Source: Apostichopus japonicus
Lineage: Eukaryota > Echinodermata > Holothuroidea > Aspidochirotida > Stichopodidae
Assembly (NCBI RefSeq): GCF_037975245.1
Contig: NC_092571.1
Coordinates: 1,654,501-1,718,500 of the forward strand
DNA: 64,000 nucleotides
Direction: 5' to 3'
This document shows positions 1 through 14,100 of the stretch, piece after piece (positions within the stretch are counted from its first letter, which is position 1; every line of letters begins with the position of its first letter). The translations under genes and the position numbers were made by a program. The notes under the pieces are model-generated. The model saw only the letters and a program-made list of their open reading frames with translations, was not told the DNA's origin and made no database searches.

Positions 1-2124
1 AGATCTTTATAAGTTGCAATAGTAATTTTAATTCTATGTTAATCAGTTTCCTGCCTTACAGTTTCATGGTTATTCAAAGTGGTCTCAAACTCAATGAAGT
101 CCATGTGGTATCTGATACTGTCAAAAGAATCTGTTCCGATTCGCTTTTATCCATTGTCTTTCTAATTGGGCTATTTTTTGATTGTCCTCCAAGTGGTATG
201 TCACATGTATGCTGGTGCATCAATCACAGCACATGGCTGAGCATGTGAAAGGTTTATCTATATTTTCTTTGGACAGTCCTACCTGCTAACAGTTTTATGA
301 GGCTTGGCCTTGACTGGTCAACCCCTTAGCCTAGGACAGGAAGTGTTTCATTGACCTGGCGGGCTGTTGAGCCACTCATTCAGTGTAATTGAAAAGAAGT
401 ATAGATTTACAGAATTTGCTGTTTAGTTCACTAGAGTAGTGAAGAAATGGGTGAGACAAGGGTGGGGAGCATAGAGGGGGGTGGGGAATGGGATGTACTC
501 TATTTTCAGTACTGAACATATGGGAGTTTACAAATTCACTTAAGGTAAAGGTAAAAATGTGACTGTTTGAGAGATTTGCTCAACAAACAAACAAGTTTGT
601 GCATTTGATACTCTGCATGTCTGTGTTTACATGATAAATACAACTGTCAGGAGACCTACAGTATTGTGTCAAATATGAATTTAACCCTGCGAAATTATAT
701 TCCTTATCACAATGGTACATGTTAATTGTACCATTCATTTTGGAACATTTTATCAAATTCCTTACAAATACACTGACTTTAAGTGGATCGATGAGTCCTG
801 CTAATCTTCAAACAGGACAGACTAAAGACTATGATGTTGTGGGACATTTATCGGATCGCAAATCTATCAGAGGGAATAATATTCACAAAATTTGGAATCG
901 TCTGTCTGGTCTAGTGTGAAAACAGTCCTCGAGTCGAAACTTTAAACCTGCAGTATTTATCGGTTTGTTTTCGACTTTGGCATGTTAGCTCCCAAGTTGC
1001 ATCACAGTGGGAATTTCTTCTTTATTATTCAAGAGGTTTTCCTGCCTTCGTGTATTTTGTCCTTGGTTTGTAGTCTCTGGTGAACCTTATCTGATGTTGT
1101 ACAGGGAGATAAAAGAGGCCACCGTGAGCGTCACATGGCATTTCACGCTGTGATTCATAAAATCGCCTCTGTTATTATTTCATCCAATCAAGTAATCTCT
1201 ACTTCGGGCTCTATATTATAGCCTTTAGACTTGTAGATAAAGGTTTGCTGTGCTGTTTATCTCCACAGAGTTTCCGACCGACTGGCTCGTTTGGTTCTTT
1301 GTTGACGCTAAATAATTTACTATTTTACTCCCATATTTTTTTATGGAAATTATACCAAATTGACTTTAAAGCAGCTTTTTGACATGAATTTTACTTTCTG
1401 TCGATACGGTACATAAGATTCATGAAGATCAAACAGATGTTAAACTCGCGAGAAATTAGCTAACTTTTGATGAAATAATCTCAAAGCGAAGGTCGAAAAG
1501 TTTCTGATCGTTCTACGAGATTGGTGTTTCGTTTGTGATGGTTACAGAAATTTATGGAAAAAGTGCTTTGATGACAAAAATGTTAAGAATTCGAATCAAT
1601 TCTTGGCCTATTGTAACCTTCACCTTCTTGGTGCCGGGAACATCTAATCATTTTGAGAAAAATACTGTTTTGAGTAATCATTTTGAGAAAAATCATAATC
1701 ATTTTGATTATGATCATATGAAAAATCATAATCAGAAAAGTTATAATCATTTTGAGAAAAATAAAGTTTTGGTAAAAGTTGTTAAAAAAAGTGTGAATAA
1801 TGCTCTTCTTTACCACTGCATGTATAGTCCTGTACATCAATTTATTCTGTTCCTGGTAGAGAAGGACTGGGGAAGGGGGATTGGGAAGGGGATTGGGGAA
1901 GGGGGTGGGGTGGTATGTGGAGGGGTGATCACAAGGAAGCTGGTTAAATTCCTCTCTTTGTTTCCCATGTCAAGTTATGCCAATGGTTTCAAACAAGTGC
2001 AAAAATCCACACAATTATACTATCTACTACTCACACAGTTGTTCCCATCTCCTCACAGCTAGGACCTAACGTTGCCTCTCCGTTTATTCAATTTCTTTAA
2101 TATCCATTCTGTTTTCTTTTTTAG
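1..2124. other. Upstream region of RAP1GAP, no coding exon seen
   Basis: AT-rich, with no open frame that looks coding. It should contain or follow a 5' untranslated exon, because exon 1 is preceded by a splice acceptor. At 1,640-1,765 there are several copies of an aatcattttgagaaaaat-like word, a short degenerate repeat; the open frames over it on both strands are low-complexity by-products. Confidence 0.5.
1194..1245 (+). promoter_or_regulatory. Possible promoter with CCAAT and TATA-like boxes
   Basis: ccaatca at 1,194-1,200 and tatattata at 1,212-1,220 lie in a relatively non-repetitive stretch. A start near 1,240 could supply the untranslated first exon of the RAP1GAP gene, but no convincing donor was found after it, and the two boxes are closer together than usual. 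Weak guess. Confidence 0.15.
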
Positions 2125-2191
2125 GAGGAGAGAGATGGAGGGACAGTCGCTCGAGGAATCCTCAGGAAAAGATAAATCGGTCAACGGAAAG
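2125..2191 (+). CDS. RAP1GAP: RAP1GAP coding exon 1 (start codon)
   Basis: A pyrimidine-rich stretch ending in ttttttag precedes the exon, so at least one untranslated exon should lie upstream. The ATG at 2135 opens [19 protein letters not shown], which ends at a good donor (AAAG|GTATGT) in phase 0. The frame stays open upstream to an ATG at 2072, but that part is intron-like (T tracts), so 2135 is preferred. The 19 residues are acidic/polar and not a recognisable domain; isoforms of the family differ here. Confidence 0.7.
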
Positions 2192-5100
2192 GTATGTTTT
2201 ACTTTTTTTTCCTTTTTTTTTCTTTCTTTTTTTGGCCATTTTGCATTTTATATCTCCATTATTTCACTTCACTCTGAAAAGCAATTATACAGCAGATGGA
2301 CAACTCCAATCTAATTATTTCTTCCAATCGAAATTTTTGCATGTCAAATTTTCTCTCTGGCAAAATTCATCACAGCAGGTGAAAGGATCAGTCTGAATAT
2401 AATGGTGATATCATTTTATGCTACCACGGTCTGCCTGATATTATCATACCCACAATCATCACTGTATGTTATGTAATAGTTATTGTCTGTGCTAGGCTGC
2501 ATAAATCAAGGTTAATATTTGAAACATATCTCTGAATCTTGCCTTAGGACTGATTACATTTTAGTTCTAACTGTTCAAACAGAACATTAATATTCAATAT
2601 TATAAAAATGAAATTTTGAAGGTGCCCACGATAGACTGCATATCATCCCCTTAGTCCATTTTAAGAGTACAAACTCCGCTCAGCTTCTCAAAACATGAAC
2701 AAATGCAAATTAATGAACAAGACATTGGTTACATGAAATTTGTGGAATGCAAAATAGCTAGGTTACTCATGTATTGAATAAGAGTTTTGGTCAATAAATC
2801 ATGAATTACTATATATGATTGTATAAAACCACAAAGATCTCTTAGTTCAATTTATGAATATTGGCTTTGGGCCAGAATATGTTACACATGGAGGCAACAA
2901 TGGAGCCTTGTGTACATCTTAAAAGTCTCATTTATGATTATTATTATTAAAAGGATGACTTTTAAGGCACAAGATTAATCTTTGTGGGACCATTCTGAAG
3001 AACCAAAGTCAGTCTATGCCATCTTTCTACACCACTTTTGCAATTCTTGAGAAATGTCCCTATAAACTGCCAAGGGTTCATTAATGAAAGTGGCTGGACT
3101 TTGAAAGTCTATACACAAAGCTCAATTGGAAATCGGGAATTTTATAGACTCAAATTACATGATTAGGCTATACATTTGATACAATTTATCAATGGCAAAT
3201 TGTGTTGAATGTCATCTGAGATTGCTCTGATATTTATATGAAGTTTAAAAAAGACTTGGTTGCTGTGATTTATATTAGAATTCATAAAACAATAGATTTT
3301 TCATAAACATTTAGGCCTCCAATGAGGCGCTAACGGTCATAATTCTCTTTAGCCTTAAAGGGGCATTACAGAGGAGATTCAACATATATTTTTTATGGTG
3401 ACTAGCTCTTGTAACTTCAGTATAGTCATAGAAACATAACTTAAAACACTCAAATGCTTCTTTTATATCTTGGACTATATAACAATCTGCCAAAAGACAT
3501 GAATTGGTTTAAAATAGCCTGGATGTATCGGATGTTGGAGTTGGCAGACGACGTTTAAATATTGATGATGATATCCTTAGAGATTATTAGCACAGACAGT
3601 TCACTGTCACCAGCCAGCACTGTCTGTTGTGGGAATCCTTGACTACTCCTCTCAAAATCCTGCACCGACCGAAACTACATTCACACTCTCTCACATAGAC
3701 ATGGCATTATTCTCTCACACATAATTGGCCGACAACGTTATCACCTCTCACACTCGTGCACACCCCTTAAGGAAAACCTCAACACATTCCACTCCTTAGA
3801 CCGTACTTGGCACAGACTTCTGCGCAAAAAAAAATTCTTAGCGGAGCTATTTTCGTCGCCGTGTTTGACTGTCAGAGAAGTTGAGTGAAAATTGATCAGT
3901 ATTTTGGCATTTTAATTCTGCTCCACCGGGACGGAATTTTTGGATTCCCCACGGACTATTAGGAGAAAATGCTAGTTAAAACGTGACCAAATGCACCTGA
4001 GTGGAAGACCGTATGGAAATGATGGCTAAGTAACCCCACGAACGGCTAGAGAAGTTCATGTCGCTCATTAGAGGAAGCTGCAAGCAGATAGGAGATGTTG
4101 CATACTGATCATGTCGAAAGTTAAAAATTTTTTTTTTTTTTAATTCTGCGTTCTTTCACGGCTTGAATATATTTATAAATTAGATAGCATTTAGAGGCAG
4201 GCTATTTTCAGCAGTTGTTTACCGGTTGGAAAAGGTTGTTTACCCGGTGGAAAAGGTTTTCTGCCCATCAAAGTACTCTCTGTACGTACATCGTCGATTG
4301 CATACATGAGAATCTGTTAACAAATCAGAGAATCTGTTTTTCGGCAAAATTCGCTGACTAAAAGCAGATTATCTATTTGGTCAATTGCATCCTCTTGCAT
4401 ACCAAGTTGTAGTTACCATGGTTATATGGATGAGACTGATTTAGCCTTTTGTCAAAACTGGAGCAAAGAATTTGAGTTGAGAGATTGTATCGCATCTATC
4501 TGAAAACTAGACTGTATCAGTATCAGTCGTTTTCCTAAATATACCGTGCGAATAGTAACGTCATGAGCAGCATGTTGAAAAGTAGTTCCGTTTAGGTGAT
4601 TTATACACTGACAGCTATCCAAAAACGATGCGATCCATTTTATGCCTCGGTACGTAGGTACCTGCAGCTGAATCCTGGGGAAAAAAAATGTGTGTGTCTC
4701 CCCCTCCCATGAATAGAATCAAGGGTTAACATTTCCTCAACCTGGGTAAAATCCCCTATAAACTGTCATCCTACTGGTGCGATGCATATTGCAGACGTTT
4801 CTTAACGTTTGTCGTTGTTCTTTCCAGGCTGTTTCTCGTAGGATAGCTAACGATACTAGAGTTTCCTTGTAGGGACTGCACGAGCAGTCATCCTAGTTAT
4901 GAGACTAGATAAACAAATCATTAAAATTATTAATTAGATGCGGTAATTAATGTAATTAAACAGGCAGTTTAGTGACCAGTCTAGTCTGAAGTTTACACAA
5001 TCGGTTTTCAAATTGGTTAGCAACGGAATGTATACAATAATAAATTTGACAATCAACAGGTTTTTAGATTAGAGGGCTGATATGAGCTTGAGTTTGATTT

Positions 5101-8100
5101 TATTTCCACGTAATATAAATACAATGGTGAATAGTAAATATACAAGGAGGTGGAGGAGGATTGATATGGCATGGTCGGCTGGCCATTATTGATTAAGCGC
5201 TATAGACTTGGATAATTGATATCTTTAAAGCAATCTCAAGTAGAATATTATGAACAACAAACTGAAGGTTATACTGCAAAGCATAGAACTAATATAACTA
5301 GATTTGATTTTGTAGTCTTCCCACTCAGGTCCTTATAAGGGCAAAAAATAGACCACTGGTATACATAAAATCTAATCTAATCTAAATCAAATCCACCCAC
5401 CCTTTCTATTCAATATAAACAGCTGTAGTATGAATGGTTTTAGTTGGCAAATGACTCGTACTGTAAATATTGATACTGCAGTGCATACCTTAAGAAACAA
5501 GGGGAAAACAATAGTAGGAATATGGCAGGTGTTAGAAGGCCCTAGATGTATTCGAACCCCAATAGTGGAATTACAGATGGTATTATATGGATCGTATATT
5601 GATTGCTTAAGTCAACTGTGGCAACAGTTGATCAAATTGTTGAATGTCGAGACTCCCTTGTAAAAAATCACTTTCATGCAACACAGGAGTGTAATAGCCT
5701 CCCTTCACCCTCTATTAGGTTCTATAACCACACAGCACACAGCAACACTGGTGTCACCACTCTTCCCGCCAGCCCGCTCGCCCCTTGGACTTGTTTTTGG
5801 ATTTCAGATATTAGCTCATGAACGATCACGACACGGAGGGCGACATAGCCTGATGCTACAGAATTGGATTATGCATATTGCAGTGCGTTCCAGGCATATG
5901 AAGTCTACAAATGGAGACCTAAGACTTAATTTGAACACACATAGTTCATAATAGTTGCGTGCGCCAGGTTGGGGCTGTGCTACCAACAGGAAGCCCCCCA
6001 CCCGACTCAGTGGACACTTAGATGTGAGGCACTGTAGTGCCCTGGGAGTATCTGCTTGAGTTATGCACACATTGGTGTGGTGGTGTTATAAATAAAGTTC
6101 TTTGCAAACATGACCAAAGCGTTCACTGCTGTGACATCTGTGTGAGATAGCCTAGCTTGCCTAACTGACAAAAGACATGTGAACCTTCAATGTTTAACAT
6201 TATTATTGAACTCAGGTAACAGCACATTACATTACATTATAGTACCATGCATTACATTACAATTACAGTACAGTAAAGTGCAATTTGATGATTTCAATCT
6301 TAAGATGTGTCTACAGGCTATGGCATGTATACATGCAATAGTAGTGATATCAGCTCTCTTGACTTTTTCATATCACATAGCATTATATTACATTATAGTA
6401 CATTACATTACATTATAGTGCAGTGCATAACATTACATCGCATCACATGACAGTACATTGCATAACAGTACATTACATAAAATCACATTACAGTACATTA
6501 CATAACAGTTTAACAGTACTGGGTGGACTCTTCAAATGTCAATGTAGTTTATTAGCTGTACTATCACATAACACACATGATTGACTGAGTTCATCATTCT
6601 AGTTTCCCGCAAACTCCATACCTTTTATACCAGTCGGTACAATACAGATTTTACCAATGTTCTTAAATCTCAATTCCAAACCTTTAAGGTCACTGTTTCT
6701 GAGTGGATACAAAAAAAGAAGATATTTTTAATTGCTTCTTAGAAAACTATACTCTTGACAATTCAGTAGTGATAGTCAAACTTTCTAAGCTAACGTAGCT
6801 TAATCTTTGTCGACGTCTTTAAAATGTGGACGGAAAAGGAAACGATAGGTTAACCTAACTACAGGGGGGGCCAACTATTCTGAGTCAAAGCTTTATCCAT
6901 GTAAGAATTATAAACATATGTATTCGATATGCCATCAGTGTACCTTAATAATTGTTATTTTCATCTCTTTGCCTGTGGTTTAATATCCGTAATTTCAGAG
7001 TTGGGCTTTGGGTTGGGTGTAACTATATTAACCTAATTCCCATGATATATATATATAGTGATATATATATATAGTGATATATATATAGTGATATATAATG
7101 TATATAGTGAGTAATATATATATAGTGATATATATATATATAGTGATATTTATATATAGTTATAAATATATAGTGATATATAGTTGTTTTTTTGCTTCCT
7201 TTTTTTTTTTCATTCATTCATTTATTTATTTCTAGCAAGTCAAAACTTTCACAAAATAATGATAAAACAGAGATTGTAGTGTGTACATATATAAGTGATA
7301 TTTACATGTTTACATTGCTAGTACTGTTTATCTTATTGTAACTTTATTGCATGGCATAAAGGAGAAATGAAAAACTTGTGCAATACACACTAAAATCATT
7401 TTCCCTCTACACGTTTCTGTCGATATTTCTCAGGACAAGACTAATTGATCAATATACACATCAAGAAAGTGTACACTGGCAAAGCAAGGATTTAGGTCAG
7501 ATCAATTAATGGGAAAAGAAAGAAGACAATAACAAATATAATCTGACAGTAAAACAATAAAACCCAATACATCTTTGTTTAAATCTAATAACTATAAGAT
7601 CTCCTATTGATGCATGACTTCAATATGGAAATCGGGGTTATACAGGCATGAGCTTTTTCCGCGAATTCGCGGAATATCCGTGATTTCTTTTCTACCTCGG
7701 GGACAAAAATTATTATCCTAACACACTGTAGCATAAGCAAACTGGAGCCTATACCGCAATTTTGGTAAAGTTCTGTGATTTTTTTTTACCCCAGGCTCAT
7801 CCCTGTTATAGGAGAGGAGGGGCAAATTTGACCTAGATATTTTCATATATATATATATCTGGTTGCAGGGATACCATTTCCCCCACCCCTCACCCCCACC
7901 CCACGTGCAGTCCTGCACCTTCATTCATATGGTAATTAGCCTGCAGTTACAGTCCATCATGCGTTAGATTTACACCTTCCACTGGCAAGTTGCACATTTC
8001 TCTATCTCTATATATCTCTCTCTCTGCTTTCAGAGTTCAAATGCCGACCTTGATTTCTTTGAATTTTTGGAGAGAGTGCAGGTAAGTTCAATTACATCAT

Positions 8101-11100
8101 GTGTGCACCCACCTTTTTCAAAATGCTCACGGCCTACTTTTAATCATCACCGGTCAAATTTGCGGACACCACCCCGGAGAAACGATTAACGATGATCGAC
8201 GGCCAGAAAATATCGGAACGTTTTATTTCTCGTCCGTAACGGACTTGACGGGAACTTATAATGTATTAACGTTATTGATTTTTGTGTTTGTATCTGTCTG
8301 TATATATGTATGTTGTTCTGTCAGTCTGTTAGCCTGAGGGGGTGATGGGGGCAGGATTAAAGGATTAGAGTATTGTTCGTTTTAGGATGTGCTACATTTC
8401 TTTGTTAATTATCTTTGTTGTTTTATAATTTGAATGATTTCATTGAAGAGCTAAGTTTCAATAGTTAATTCCTATTGTATGCAGAAGGCAAAAAAACATC
8501 TCAATTATTTTAGATCAAAAGTAAATGTGTTCCTTACTCCTCTTCGTCAATTCTGTATAAAATTATCTCTCCAAGGAGGTCTAATTTTTCAAAATATTAT
8601 AAAAAGTTCAATCAAGTCGCATGGTTAATTCCTGATTTGTCTTTATATGCCGCTTGAAATCGTGTTATCTGATGAATAATCTCACCCACATACAACGATG
8701 TTAAAAGTTTGGAAAAAGTCTGAAAATTTGATGGCAGTATTTTTGTAAAAAAAAAAATCTAGTTCTTAATGTTGAGAAGCCTCCCCCTCCCCCCCACCCA
8801 AAAAAAACACCCATACAAACACACATATAATTAATTTTCCCAAAATCTTGAAGGGTAATGAATTCATCGCGTGAAGGTAATTATGCAATGTACAAATTCT
8901 TCCCTTTATTATCTTTGTGAAAATCGTGGGGTTTTTTTTTGATAGAGAGTATCGTTGAAGGTTGATGTCGAGAAAATAATGGTAATCCACTGCATAGAGT
9001 AAGTACAAATCTGATCCGAAGAAAAGACGCCCTCCCTCCCTACTTGATAAACCTTGACATATGTGTGCTCAGCAAATTCTCTCACGATCGGGCAGAATTT
9101 CTATTCCGGTCATGGAGTCAGTAAATTTTTTTTTTCTCGGTAATCTCGGTAATACATGCCGCTGTCTTTACTGTTCAGATGTGAAATTCTAAACCTCAAG
9201 GCCCTTTGCATGAATTTTTAGTTGTTTTCCGATAAGTTTCTCGTCAAGTTTTCTTCAGTAGAAAGAGGGGAGTGGAGGGGATGAATAAATTAGGACATGA
9301 CCTAAAATTGAAAATTGCTCGAATAAAAAAAAAAATGATGAAAAATCTGGACGAGCGAGACAAGCCACCTCCTCGGATGAAGGGCGGCATTTTTCGTCCT
9401 CTGCGGTGTCTTGGTTTTCTAAGGACCCTTATTGAGTCATTGATCTAATACCTTAAGCCGCACGGTAACATCTGGAATATCCAAGTGGCTGCTATCTGGC
9501 ATCTGAGGAGGTGCTTGATAAAAAACTGCCCTGGGAATCCTAGGAATTACAATTAAGTAGTCTTTAGGTATTCAAGCGAGCAGTCCTAATTTCAAGAGTA
9601 GTCTTGTCTTTTTGGGGAGTATTAGAGGAAAGTTAACTTCAACAATTCCGGCAACAAACTGCTTAAGCTTTTCAGAAATGTAACTGCTGGATAATTTTGA
9701 TTTTTTTTGGGGGGGGTGGAAATGGGAGATTGGAAAGAGGGGGGGAGATGCAAGATGTAGAAGTGGAAAAGGAATTGATGTTTGGAGAGGAGAATTAGGG
9801 AATCTACCTTAACAAATGTAAAATTAATACATTTGTTTGGTATATATATATATGTTTCCATTGATGTTTAACATTGTTAGACAGAAGATTAACATGTACA
9901 TCTTGCCATGTTAAAAATGGTTGCATTGAAAAAAAAATCTTATCGTTAGCCCAACAAAAATAAATTTCCATACCACTAATAATAGCTGACTGTATACATA
10001 TATATGAGAACATATACAATAGGAAAGTTCAGAAGACCATCTGAGTGGATTAAAGCTCCTTATTTCAGCAAGTTTCAAGTCAAATGTTAATTATCATCAT
10101 TTCTGGTTTGCTGACAATCATATTTTTCAATATGTCTGACTAATTTATCAATCGTCTGACAGTCTCTGACTACTCAGGGGTTCTTTGCCACTTCCTGAGG
10201 TTAATTCCTGTACATTAATACAGAGTTGAACCTCCTAGGCTGCATCTACAACACTAAACCTAGACATCATTTGTACATTTATACAGAGTTGAACCTCCTA
10301 AAAAATTTAGAAGGAAAAAAATCAACTTTTAGTTTTGTAGCTTGAAATGAAACTTGACTGTCATCAAGCATATACTTGAAACTAACTTGATGATGTTTAA
10401 CATCTAATAAATTCATTTGAAAGTTGTATCAAACTAAAGAGAGGGAAGAAAAAGGTTGCTTTGATCACAATATTGCTGACCTGGTCAGTAACCTCACTAT
10501 TCTTATTACAATTTAATCATAGTTGGAGAGATTTTAACTGTTGACAAGTTGTTTTTCCCTCCTCCATGAAGAATTAACTATCTAGTGTCCTCCCCCCTGC
10601 AGGCTTAGGCCCTGATTCCCCAGAGTGCTCATAAATTTAACTCTGTTAGGAAGTGATTATTAAAACCCTCAATAAAAAAAGGTGCAGATCAAAAAACAAA
10701 AAAATCTTTTATTTTAAGTCCACTTCCCATCCCAGCCGAACAAATCCCATGCCAGCAAAATTTACTGGTATGCTCAGAAAAGTTGGGTGATGCTGTTCCA
10801 TTGATTGATGTCGGTGTTGATTCTTGCTGGGATGTTATATATCCGTTCTTAGGATTCCGCGATAACACTGATGGTGCCGCCCTGCCAAGAAACATCTCTG
10901 TGGTTTTATCATCGGAAGAATTTCCATTAGTGTAAAGAGATGTCTCGCTTTTTCTCAATCTCCACTGAGTAAACAACAACTCTAGGAATCAGGAATGTAC
11001 AAGCAACTCTTGCCCCCCCCAAAAAAACTGAGGGGGGGGGGGATTTTAACTACTGTATTCATGCATTGTTATATAAATCTAGCCAAATGTGTTTCTTGGT

Positions 11101-14100
11101 CATGGTTTGTTCAAGAAATTTGGCGAGGGATATAAATAATCCAGAATATCTTTTCAGCTCGTTCCGGTAGTAAAATCCTAGGAGGAGGGGAGGGGGGGGG
11201 GGGTTCGTAGCAGCAACGTTTTTGTTTTTCATTCAGGCTGTGCTTCTTCATGTAGTATTGGCAGCATTCCAATACCGGGAGAGAGGACCAAATATTTTCT
11301 TTTAGGAACAACTTCAGTTTATTTGGGTTAAATAATAGAAACCAAAATATTGACGAAAAATTGAAAAGTCGTGCTTGGAGGATAATTTATATGAATCCTT
11401 GGGTTGATATTTCTGGAATATGTTGTAGCAAAAGTTAAACCTTTAAATTTATTGAAAGACTCAATATTTGATCATTTATTATCGGTGATATTGTTATTCT
11501 CCTGCATCCAATTAAAGGGATGCTTCATAGTTGCATTCATTGCAAATTTTACACCTTAACTTTGTACAGTCTTATCAAGTCATTCCCCCAACTTAGCATA
11601 ATTTAAATAACATTATATTACACTGGCAAATTTCAGTGTACTGCAGGTCGTTAGACTAAAACAAAAAACATACAAAATAAGCCGAATTTGCAAAGCCAAT
11701 CCATGCAGGAAAAAGAAAGTAACTTTGGGGCAACCTTGAATGGTATTTATTCAGGAAAGGGGAAAAGAGAAATATTCGAACAGACAGCAGCATGAAAGGA
11801 ATATGTGTTAACAACTTCCTGAAGTGAAATGAAACTCTCCTTGGGTGGAACTCACTAAGGAAGGGATAACCCTGGATGTAAATCTGAACAAATATATAGT
11901 TGAGATAAGCGAGCATCACGGGAGGATGGGTTGGCGTCGCTTAACATTTGGCACAGTAATTAAACTGTCGGTGAAATCACTTTCTTATTATTTTTTGCTT
12001 TAATGCATCGTATTTTCTCTTCGTAGTTGGCCGATTAATGGAAAATTTGCCCAAAAAAGAAGCTTTTCCTTTTTCCCCGCCTCCAGTATAGTCTGGTAGC
12101 ATACCTTGTTGTTTCACACATGGTATTGTAGTGAACCATATGTTATTAATGTCAAAAGAACAGCTGTTTAGTCCAGTGACTCATCTGTAGGGGGGGGGAG
12201 GGATTTTTTGGCATTTTGTTTAAAAAATATAAATTCGGCCTTTATTATTGCCCAATTAAAATGCCCAACTAAGACCAATTAAAACTTAAACCAATTAAAA
12301 TGCCCAACAAAAATGGCCAATTATTGGGCATTTTCTGTAACCATTTGATAACAATGGTAATATAAAATATATAGGGTTGTTACACCATCTGCCTATGATG
12401 GTTGGTTAGTATAATTTCAAGTTATATGTAAATAGTATGTTGGGGATATATGTGAAATAGACTGGATAGATCCTGTTTGTTGGCCATCCCACTCACCTCC
12501 CCCCTCTCCCTCCCCCTCCAACCCCTTGCCTCCACCAATCATTACAAGCTCCCTTGGTCCTAATATCATACCAATGTTTAACTTTTAGTTAACATGAAAA
12601 CTTAGCTCTCCTCTGTCAACAATTCTCCTCAGAATAAATGGCTTTTGAAAATAATGCCTGGCCCTCATAATTTTGACGTTGGAAGGGCCTGGTGTTTCCA
12701 TCCTAGCTGGTTCTCCTTCAGAGGCTAAATGGTTTCTAATAACTTATATATATTTTCTGATAGATTGTTTTTAAAAAAAATGATCTCTCTTTTCTATCTA
12801 TTAAAAGTTATTATTAAATATTAATAATACAGTCAACAAAGAAAAATGATTTTAATAGCTGATGCATAGTTTGTATTCAAATATTGATTAATCTGTATCG
12901 TTACGAAATAAAAATTTCATCATTTCAAATCATATCACTTTATTAATAATTAGTACAAATTAATGAGTATTAATGAGTAACGAAACTTCATATCAGCCCT
13001 CAAATCTTTTATACAATTTATCAATAGCCAATAATATCAGGAGAAATTTTTTAGACAATAGGAAAAATTCCAATATCATGTATCACGAAAAATACAACAC
13101 AAAGACTAAAAATCTGGGCAATTTTTTTTTTTTTTATAAATAAAGGCGATTCCTGCACCTGCTGAATATTGATTCGTTAACACCCGTACACCATATTTAT
13201 TTCTGTAGTGGAGATCCCCTTTACAAGTTTGGTATGTTGGGAAAGTGAAGCCCTGTGTATGACTAATTGTAAAGGCATTTCTCTGTACTTGTATATAACA
13301 AGCAACCAGTCTGGATGTGTGTCTACCCAAACATGCTTGTAGGCAGACAGTGTTTATGTTTGTGGCTCAGCTGGGTTAACCACAACTGATCCCGCTTCAA
13401 TTGACCACAGAAACCAGATCACAGACAGTTAACAAACTTATCATCCCTTTCTCAACTTAATTACTTTAACAATTATGAGGTTAAGATTTCTCAGACCTGC
13501 CATTAATTCTCTTTTAAGTGTCTTACACAAAGGGTTTTACATCTATAGAACACCCCTTTTTTGGCTCCATCCTTTACAGAGTTTGAGTCAACAGAGTCAA
13601 TGTCATTCTTAAAATAAGTGAGCATCCTGAGTATTTTAGCTTCTTAGCAGTAGACTATTCTCTTGAATCAAATGATCTTTCCATTGATGGCCTTTTAATG
13701 GGGTCTTTCTTCAGACAAAGATGGACTCTCACACCTTGTCTCTGGGATAAAGAGACTCTATTTGTTATCAGGGGTATAGGAAAAGAATGTAATGAACTAG
13801 TGTGTAATTTCCAAAGGATTAGCAAGACAGATTTATTTAGCTGACTGGTGGGAATTGGGAAGTAGTAGTGGTAGTAAGTACTTGTGGGCTTTGTTACAGC
13901 CCTGGCTTATTATACTGTCAGAAAACTTGAGCCACATGTATTACACTCAGTGTACAATTGAAAAGGTCAGTGGGTACTAGGACCGTGTGAAACAGTTTGT
14001 AGAGTATCCTATCAGCCAACAACAACAGTAAAGGTGGTTTGAAAGATAGATCTGACTTTTTAAGTGGGTTGGGGGTCTTGCGAGTGAATCATGTTGTTTT

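Larger units (their letters stand above)
2192..8033 (+). other. RAP1GAP intron 1 with simple repeats
   Basis: No exon was recognised in 5.8 kb. It holds degenerate cattacattacagta-type repeats at about 6,220-6,510 and a TA-rich microsatellite at 7,040-7,180. The stretch 3,550-4,120 is more complex and richer in CG than its surroundings and could hold an alternative first exon or an enhancer, but nothing decides this. Confidence 0.5.
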
